A stretch of DNA of 20,027 nt from SIG565 sp045540055 (GTDB lineage: Bacteria > Bacillota > Clostridia > Oscillospirales > Acutalibacteraceae): positions 1 through 20,027 of the forward strand of contig JAZQGO010000013.1 of NCBI GenBank assembly GCA_045540055.1. Reading direction: 5' to 3'. A program made the translations under genes and the position numbers. Each line of letters opens with the position of its first letter. Position 1 is the stretch's first letter. Under the pieces are notes generated by a model, which had not been told where the DNA came from, made no database searches, and was given only the letters and a program-made list of their open reading frames with translations. Below, piece after piece: positions 15,750 to 20,027 of the stretch.

Positions 15750-15758
15750 AGTATTTTG

Positions 15759-16364
15759 TTATGAGTGTTTTTTATAAGTTATATTAACACTTACTTCTTC
15801 TAAATCACCGCAATCCAATGTTCTTTCAACAAATTCACCGTTCATTTTCTCATTTGTTAAAACTGCCTTTAATGCGTTATCAAGTTCGCGTTGAAGATTA
15901 GTGTTAACCACATCAGGGGTTGTATCAGTTAACAACACGTGATTCATAATTGTAAGGGCACTTTTATACTCTGATTCTACTGAGGTTATTGATTCTCTGT
16001 AATTATACTTACTTTTTACCCTAACTACTCCATATTGTTTCATTATTGTATCAATGTGTGCAACAATATACTTGCGCCATCCTACAATATTGTCAACAAC
16101 GGATTTTCTCATGTCAATGGATATGTTTTTTCCACTATCCGTTTTAGCCAACATTTTATGTTTATGCCAGTCAATATTAATAGTTACGCCCGCAACCTTT
16201 TCGCCAGAAGAATTGACATACTTTAAATAGATTGCGGAAAGAATCTGATTGTCTAAAATACCAGTTTTTATACTATCTAATGTGTCTTCATCAGCATGGA
16301 AACACTGTGCCAGCTCATAGACAAAGTAATAAAGGGTTTCAATGCGAGGCATTACTTTTGTCAT
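15759..16364 (-). CDS. Unrecognised protein; 5' end abuts REP array
   Basis: I do not recognise this protein. From the Met at 16364 it has 201 residues. The N-terminal part is helical (MPRIETLYYFVYELAQCF), a beta-like segment with TINIDWHKHK follows, then WRKYIVAHIDTIMKQYG, and a mixed C-terminal half ends VNITYKKHS. No membrane segment or signal peptide is visible. The frame stays open 19 codons further upstream to 16421, but those codons are made of the CAATCAGG/GGGACGGTTC repeat array, so I took the first Met after the array. Neither that Met nor one four codons later has a clear ribosome site. The gene may have lost its natural start or 5' part when the repeats arose. A strong terminator follows it. 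No functional partner is adjacent. Confidence 0.55.
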   Translation of the reverse strand: MTKVMPRIETLYYFVYELAQCFHADEDTLDSIKTGILDNQILSAIYLKYVNSSGEKVAGVTINIDWHKHKMLAKTDSGKNISIDMRKSVVDNIVGWRKYIVAHIDTIMKQYGVVRVKSKYNYRESITSVESEYKSALTIMNHVLLTDTTPDVVNTNLQRELDNALKAVLTNEKMNGEFVERTLDCGDLEEVSVNITYKKHS

Positions 16365-16376
16365 TGACTCAACAAA

Positions 16377-16487
16377 GAGACAATCAGGGTCGAGACAATC
16401 AGGGGACGGTTCTCGAGACAATCAGGGGACCAATCAGGGGGACCAATCAGACCAATCAGGACCAATCAGGGGACGGTTCTCTGATTG
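16377..16487. repeat. REP-like repeat array at the 3' side of the RAYT gene
   Basis: The unit CAATCAGG occurs seven times in 111 bp (near 16381, 16396, 16419, 16431, 16444, 16453 and 16463). Two units carry the longer core GGGGACGGTTC (16396-16414 and 16463-16480). The last is a complete palindrome-like REP, 16463-16487, with a 7-bp stem CAATCAG/CTGATTG around the core. The array ends directly at the RAYT stop codon (16489-16491). Its other end reaches the unrecognised gene. Spacing is irregular and units are partial, so this is a degenerating or expanding REP cluster, not a CRISPR array. Confidence 0.85.
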
Positions 16488-16488
16488 G

Positions 16489-17235
16489 TTACAGTTTTTG
16501 TACCACATAATAACTTACACCTGTTAATCTACTAATTTGTCTTATCGACAAACTGTATTCTTTGAATTTTTTCAAATATTTATCGCGAGTTTTAATTTCA
16601 AGCTTTTGAAACTCAGTTGCAGATTTGCATTTTGAATATTTTTCAATAATTTTCTGCGCTTGTTCATCGGTAACCTTTGCTGTAGACTTATCTTCAATAT
16701 CCAAGCATTTCTCAAAAGCAGTTTCGCTGTTAAACTTGTAAAAATCCTCTTTAGAAACCATGCCTAAAATAATCTCGGTATCTATTAAATCTGAGTCCTT
16801 AAAAAATTCGTTGTAGCTACTGTGTTCATAAGCATTGATTTTCTTGCAAAGACCTGCTTTAATCGGATTTTGATGTATGTATCGCAAAACTGTTAAAAAA
16901 TAAGCATCATCTTCCACCGGCTCACTTTTAAAACGGTCTTGAAACAAATGTCCAACTCGTTGGTATTTAATATTATACCAATAAACGAACCTTGTGGCGA
17001 TTCTTTTCATGAATTGTTCAATGGGTTCTTCGGTTTCGTGAATCAGTAAATGAATATGATTACCCATAAGGCAATAAGCGTAAAGTTTGAATTCACTTAT
17101 TGCCTTACAGTCTTTTAAAATTTGAAGAAACTTCTCGCAGTCTTCACTATCTTCGAAAATCTGCTGTTGATTAATTCCACGGAGCATAACATGGTATATT
17201 CCTGTTTTGCTCTTTTTTCTTGCACTTCTTGGCAT
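16489..17235 (-). CDS. REP-associated tyrosine transposase (RAYT, IS200-like Y1 family)
   Basis: This is a single-strand DNA transposase-like HUH nuclease of 248 residues. The family cuts and joins at REP palindromes scattered in its host genome. The N-terminus MPRSARKKSKTGIYHVMLRG is typical of RAYTs. The HUH pair is His60-x-His62 (MGNHIHLLI). The probable catalytic Tyr is Tyr119 in LRYIHQNPIKAG. The C-terminus (SLSIRQISRLTGVSYYVVQ) looks like a helix-turn-helix DNA-binding end. It has its own promoter (17253-17281), a GGTGA ribosome site before the ATG at 17235, and repeat elements on both sides that share the GAACCGTCCC core. All expected motifs are intact, so it is probably active or recently so. 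Confidence 0.93.
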   Translation of the reverse strand: MPRSARKKSKTGIYHVMLRGINQQQIFEDSEDCEKFLQILKDCKAISEFKLYAYCLMGNHIHLLIHETEEPIEQFMKRIATRFVYWYNIKYQRVGHLFQDRFKSEPVEDDAYFLTVLRYIHQNPIKAGLCKKINAYEHSSYNEFFKDSDLIDTEIILGMVSKEDFYKFNSETAFEKCLDIEDKSTAKVTDEQAQKIIEKYSKCKSATEFQKLEIKTRDKYLKKFKEYSLSIRQISRLTGVSYYVVQKL

Positions 17236-17252
17236 AATTCATCACCAAGAAT

Positions 17253-17281
17253 ATGATAGCACAAAAGCGATTAGTTGTCAA
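17253..17281 (-). promoter_or_regulatory. Promoter of the RAYT gene
   Basis: On the minus strand a consensus TTGACA (17281-17276) and TATCAT (17258-17253) are 17 nt apart, placing the start of transcription about 10 nt before the RAYT ATG. The -35 box shares bases 17279-17281 with the flanking REP element, so protein binding to that REP would compete with RNA polymerase. Confidence 0.75.
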
Positions 17282-17336
17282 TCGTAGAACCGTCCCCTGA
17301 TTGCCTGTAGAACCGTCCCCTGATTGCCTGATTGCC
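17279..17336. repeat. REP-like elements at the 5' side of the RAYT gene
   Basis: Two and a half units are visible. The first is 17279-17303, with CAATC/GATTG ends around GTAGAACCGTCCCC. The second has the core at 17307-17326. A partial CTGATTGCC tail is at 17328-17336. Both full units begin GTAG-AACCGTCCCC. They are in the opposite orientation to the array on the other side of the gene, so the RAYT is bracketed by inverted REP clusters. Confidence 0.85.
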
Positions 17337-17374
17337 TACGGGAGAGCATTTCTGTTCTCCCGTAGCTTTGTTTT
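17336..17374 (+). terminator. Orphan plus-strand intrinsic terminator
   Basis: A perfect 10-bp stem (CTACGGGAGA at 17336-17345 with its complement at 17356-17365) and a 10-nt loop are followed by CTTTGTTTTAAT. No plus-strand gene precedes it within the window between 15.6 and 17.3 kb, so it may be a leftover from a lost gene or may guard against transcripts reading out of the RAYT/REP block. Confidence 0.6.
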
Positions 17375-17380
17375 AATAAA

Positions 17381-17485
17381 CTACAGCATATAGTTTATTT
17401 TTCTGACCATCTCATCCTTTTCGGGATAGCCATCGGGAAGATTGTTAAAAATCGCACCGGTTTTCATAAATTTTAAAATTTTCAT
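17381..17485 (-). pseudogene. Short open remnant, possible tail of a lost gene
   Basis: A 34-codon minus-strand frame (Met at 17485, stop at 17381) encodes a soluble-looking sequence with gene-like composition, including FNNLPDGYPEKDEMVRKIN. The frame stays open only a few codons further upstream before a TAA, and no ribosome site is evident. It resembles the C-terminal end of a small protein left behind downstream of the Rhs/immunity pair, where remnants of old immunity genes are often found. Identity is not known, and it may be chance. Confidence 0.3.
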
Positions 17486-17524
17486 TGACGAAATTCTTTG
17501 ATTTGGTTAAAACCTCACATAGAG

Positions 17525-17926
17525 TTAAAGTATGAACTTTACGAAATAATAGATAAAATAACACACAACAAAAATTGAAATAAAAATCAATGCAAATTTA
17601 AAGTTCCATTTTTTATCTGTTATATCATATTCGTTTATTGTTTCCGTTCTAACTTTTTCTGATTTTTTTACTTCGTCAATAAAAAAACACTTATTGCATA
17701 CATTACATTTAAACCCTTTAATATAAAATTCCATATCTCCAGTTACAAGATGTCTATTTCCAGTAGGACCAACCCAAAAATCATAATCTTTCGCCTCAGG
17801 AGCGTTGTAATTTATTATCTTTTTAATAGTCGTTGTTTTTAATTTTTCTTTGCAACACGGACAATAATGCTTTTTAAACAACGTATAAACGACATCTTCG
17901 TTTATATGTTTTTTCCCTTGAATCAT
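17525..17926 (-). CDS. Cys-rich, C-terminally membrane-anchored small protein; candidate immunity protein
   Basis: I do not recognise the family. The 133-residue protein has a CPCC-type pair (Cys22-x2-Cys25) and a Cys74-x2-Cys77-x2-Cys80 cluster, compatible with a zinc ribbon. One hydrophobic C-terminal helix at about 110-132 would anchor it with the Cys domain inside the cell. It begins 12 nt after the Rhs stop, and its AAGGAGG ribosome site lies directly after that stop, so the two are co-translated. Position immediately after an Rhs C-terminal tip is where cognate immunity proteins sit. The coding region is much richer in A/T than the housekeeping genes, which suggests separate origin. The immunity role is inference from position. 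Confidence 0.75.
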   Translation of the reverse strand: MIQGKKHINEDVVYTLFKKHYCPCCKEKLKTTTIKKIINYNAPEAKDYDFWVGPTGNRHLVTGDMEFYIKGFKCNVCNKCFFIDEVKKSEKVRTETINEYDITDKKWNFKFALIFISIFVVCYFIYYFVKFIL

Positions 17927-17938
17927 GATAAATCCTCC

Positions 17939-19234
17939 TTAGAACGGTAGTATTAACCCGATATCAAAACCTAATCCGAATATGCCAGCTCCCGCATCTG
18001 CACCAATTCCGACTCGTGTTTCTCCTTTTTTCTTTATAACACCCGCATTCACTCCTGCTTCTGCCGAAAGAATATCTCCTGAAACACCAACAGCGACACC
18101 AAATCCAAAAATTTCTAATTCAATACTAACATTAGCATCTACAACAGAAGCTCCTGCGCCAGCTTCGAGTCCAAATCCTTGTTTATAGTTAGCACCTGCT
18201 TTTGCGTATGCCGTAAGCAAATCTAAATCTCCATCTATAGAAAGTGAAATATTTTCATTTCCAATCCCAATTTCTCCGTTTGCATTCGCCACAGTTATTT
18301 CAGCAAGAGCTCCTATAAAACTTTCCCATTGAGTAGCACTTTTCTTAGGATAATAATTTTTACTGCTTCCCAACGAATAACCTATTTCACTTTTTCCCCC
18401 AGAAATAGAACCAGAGCCGAAGAATAGATTATATAGAAACTCGCCGTATATGCTATGTGTGTCATTCTTAAAGAAATCGATTATTGTGTTTAAAGCGTTG
18501 CTATTTCCTCTTTCCACACTCAACCCAAATGGGTCTATATTGGAAACAGGGTTGCCGTTTGCATAAGCATAACGATTAAGAGTTACAGCATTTGAAATCT
18601 CACCAGCGATTATATCAGCATTGATAAATCTGCGAAGTTCAGGGCTGTAGTAACGTGCGCGCATATAGATAAGTCCGTTATCATCCGTTACAACACCATC
18701 ACGGCCATTATAAAGGAATATTACAACAGATGTACCAGTTCTTGAAATGAGATTGCCATAGGTGTCATATGTGAAAGTATCTGTTACATTACCGTTAATA
18801 TCGGTAATTGCAGTTGTGCTACCACGATAATCAAAGTGATAGGTTTTAAAGCTACCGCTTGTTTCTTCACCTATAAGACCAAGACCGTAAACATACTTTG
18901 TAACAACACCGTCTGTGGTTTTAACCAACAACTGACTTAATCTGCCATTTGTATTGTACGCATAGGTTGTTTCGCTTTCACCACACAGATTGCGAACACG
19001 AACATCCTCAACACTGTATGTGTAGGTGTTTCCACCAGCGGAAATCAAACGGTTAGCAGAATCATATACAAATGACATTTGTGCGCCATTCAGCGTTGCG
19101 GAAAGCATATTGCCATCCATATCATAGGTAACAGCTTGACCGTTATACGAGGTTAAACGGTTGTTTTGGTCATAAACAAAGGTATTTGTTCCATCACTTA
19201 CTGTGCAAGAGGTAATATTTCCTGCCGCATCGTG
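17939..19234 (-). CDS. 5'-truncated Rhs repeat-core protein with Gly/Ala-rich C-terminal tip (candidate toxin)
   Basis: The open frame from 19234 has 431 codons and no start before the ATG at 19120. An in-frame TGA (19235-19237) lies inside the REP element, so the gene has lost the bulk of an Rhs/YD-repeat protein. Remaining YD repeats (DAAGNIT, FVYDQNNRLTSYNGQAVTYD, YDSANRL, YDTYGNLI) lead into the Rhs core (LIYMRARYYSPELRRFINAD, LNRYAYANGNPVSNIDPFGL). The conserved DPxGL boundary is at about residues 196-200 counted from Met 19120. The last 190 residues are a variable tip, short of catalytic-looking motifs but rich in alternating Gly/Ala/Val (AGAGASVVDANVS, GAGIFGLGFDIGLILPF). In intact Rhs proteins this tip is the toxin. 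Translation from the ATG at 19120 is possible but unproven. Confidence 0.8.
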   Translation of the reverse strand, partial: HDAAGNITSCTVSDGTNTFVYDQNNRLTSYNGQAVTYDMDGNMLSATLNGAQMSFVYDSANRLISAGGNTYTYSVEDVRVRNLCGESETTYAYNTNGRLSQLLVKTTDGVVTKYVYGLGLIGEETSGSFKTYHFDYRGSTTAITDINGNVTDTFTYDTYGNLISRTGTSVVIFLYNGRDGVVTDDNGLIYMRARYYSPELRRFINADIIAGEISNAVTLNRYAYANGNPVSNIDPFGLSVERGNSNALNTIIDFFKNDTHSIYGEFLYNLFFGSGSISGGKSEIGYSLGSSKNYYPKKSATQWESFIGALAEITVANANGEIGIGNENISLSIDGDLDLLTAYAKAGANYKQGFGLEAGAGASVVDANVSIELEIFGFGVAVGVSGDILSAEAGVNAGVIKKKGETRVGIGADAGAGIFGLGFDIGLILPF

Positions 19235-19235
19235 T

Positions 19236-19316
19236 CAATCACAGAACCGTCCCCTGATTGCCCCTCAAGTAAAACCGCACCTTATCATAACGGGACAGGA
19301 GAACCGTCCCTCTGTC
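19236..19316. repeat. Two REP-like elements at the seam between Rhs modules
   Basis: The first element, 19236-19260, has CAATCA/TGATTG ends around CAGAACCGTCCCC, the same family as the RAYT-flanking repeats. The second, 19294-19316, keeps the GAACCGTCCC core but has a different stem, GACAG/CTGTC. The first marks the exact point where the Rhs frame breaks off. The second begins 7 nt past the stop of the upstream small membrane protein gene, so it may also act as that transcript's end. The 33 bases between them show nothing I recognise. Confidence 0.8.
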
Positions 19317-19322
19317 TCATAT

Positions 19323-19610
19323 TTACTTTTGAATAAAAATTCCAATTGTTCCTAAAAGAAAAGCAATAATCGAGACAATAAGACAAAACTTTCTATATTT
19401 TTTTGGGTTTCCTTTCCTATGATACCAGTGCTTCAATGGATTAATTGCTGGGAATTTTATCCTAATCAAAGCAAATCTTGCTTCTAAGATCATTATACTT
19501 GACATAAGATAAAATGTCGTAGCATAGCTATTTTTTAGGAACACAAAAACAACAAAAAGCACTGTAGACACGATAAAATATATTAAAAAAATTTTATTTT
19601 TAAAGCTCAT
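19323..19610 (-). CDS. Small three-helix membrane protein; candidate immunity protein
   Basis: I do not recognise the family. The 95-residue product is mostly hydrophobic, with helices at about 6-26, 31-49 and 74-93 and a basic loop between the last two (HWYHRKGNPKKYRK). It starts 10 nt after the stop of the upstream partial gene, with TAAGGT serving as a weak ribosome site, so translation is probably coupled to it. A membrane protein following a toxin-tip-like sequence is a classic immunity position, and a membrane location would fit a toxin that attacks membranes. The role is inference from position and topology. Confidence 0.7.
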   Translation of the reverse strand: MSFKNKIFLIYFIVSTVLFVVFVFLKNSYATTFYLMSSIMILEARFALIRIKFPAINPLKHWYHRKGNPKKYRKFCLIVSIIAFLLGTIGIFIQK

Positions 19611-19620
19611 GATTTGTACC

Positions 19621-20027
19621 TTACCATTTATTATTTATATACTCAATAATATCTTTAAACATACCCAAAATAGAAAAAGAATAATTAGCATGCGTTCCCA
19701 AACCTGCTGCAATAGCTAGGTCACCAGAAATACCGATATCAAATGTTGATTCCTCTATCGAATCCACATCCAAAGATAAATCTTCAAAAGAATTGTTTTG
19801 CTTGCCAAATGATATAATTCCATAACTTAAAGTGAACGACGAACGTGCAGGATGACCTACCCTAAATTCTCCATCTTTAAATTGAACACCTATTATATCT
19901 GCTCGCATAATAGCCTCAACGTCAAAAGATTCGAATGGTAGCGCAAAACCAATACCAATTGAAAAACCTGCATCGGCTTCAAAATTCGCAATAATACTTT
20001 TAATAATTTCATTAAAAAACTCTTTTG
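19621..20027 (-). CDS. Partial gene (start outside window); Rhs-tip-like Gly-rich domain
   Basis: The frame is open from the window edge to the stop at 19621-19623, 135 codons, so the gene begins beyond the window. The first Met in view is at 19908, but coding sequence clearly continues upstream of it (FFNEIIKSIIANFEADAGFS, then IGIGFALPF). There is a helical lead-in, then beta-like segments rich in Gly/Ala/Ser and acidic residues, ending FSILGMFKDIIEYINNKW. It resembles the neighbouring Rhs tip in style (small-residue alternation, a G-x-G-F-x-L-P-F type string) but not in alignable detail. Followed by a small membrane protein, it is probably another C-terminal toxin tip, although no Rhs core is visible in the window. 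Confidence 0.65.
   Translation of the reverse strand, partial: KEFFNEIIKSIIANFEADAGFSIGIGFALPFESFDVEAIMRADIIGVQFKDGEFRVGHPARSSFTLSYGIISFGKQNNSFEDLSLDVDSIEESTFDIGISGDLAIAAGLGTHANYSFSILGMFKDIIEYINNKW

Noticed and set aside
15759..16364. HORMA-like or other defence-system assignment for the unrecognised protein
   Set aside because: I considered it because of the helix-strand layout, but no signature could be matched and no CD-NTase, TRIP13-like ATPase or effector gene is nearby.
16377..16487. Possible CRISPR array from the repeated CAATCAGG units
   Set aside because: Units are short, unevenly spaced, partly overlapping, and have no unique spacers of constant length; no cas genes are present. 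REP-like repeats next to a RAYT explain them.

Overview
The window looks like a chromosomal segment from a low-to-mid-GC Firmicute of class Clostridia, probably a gut Oscillospirales/Ruminococcaceae-type organism. The evidence is gene order and gene content: a split (two-subunit) transketolase, the ylm/sepF/divIVA division cluster beside lspA and an RluA-family synthase, the miaB-ymcA-mutS-mutL order familiar from Bacillus, strong AGGAGG-type ribosome sites, and hairpin-rich dispersed repeats. The genus is inference. No database search was possible, so family names come from motifs and remembered family sequences.

Region 1 (about 0.3-15.1 kb) is one long, tightly packed minus-strand gene train. 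Read in the direction of transcription it runs miaB, a Cys-tailed YlbF/YmcA protein, (MITE-like insertion), mutS, mutL, miaA, a HlyD-like membrane protein, a YggS/YlmE PLP protein, sepF, ylmH, divIVA, lspA, an RluA-family pseudouridine synthase, and transketolase N and C subunits. It ends at a perfect 40-nt palindromic terminator (280-319). Genes overlap or lie 2-32 nt apart except at the MITE, so much of this may be one transcript starting at a near-consensus promoter before miaB. Its themes are tRNA A37 modification (MiaA, MiaB), mismatch repair, septum placement and lipoprotein processing. Bases 1-275 hold a hairpin-rich noncoding repeat.

Region 2 (15.1-15.75 kb) is a divergent promoter pair and a plus-strand tRNA-Leu(CAA) gene with encoded CCA. 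Exactly 180 bp upstream, the first 19 nt of the tRNA and 22 bp of its leader are repeated perfectly (41-bp direct repeats). A foldable insert of 139 bp lies between the copies.

Region 3 (15.75-17.5 kb) holds an unrecognised protein gene whose 5' end runs into a repeat array, and a REP-associated tyrosine transposase (RAYT, HUH/Y1 type). The RAYT gene is bracketed by palindromic repeats carrying a GAACCGTCCC core. It has its own promoter, whose -35 overlaps one repeat.

Region 4 (17.5-20.0 kb) is accessory: two tandem toxin/immunity-like modules of the Rhs polymorphic-toxin type. The first, running off the window edge, is an open frame with a Gly/Ala-rich terminal domain followed after 9 nt by a three-helix membrane protein. 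The second is an Rhs core (5'-truncated exactly at a REP element) with a different C-terminal domain, followed after 12 nt by a Cys-rich, membrane-anchored small protein. The REP elements sit at the seams between modules. This region (RAYT, REPs, orphan Rhs tips) is the most likely place for undescribed biology.
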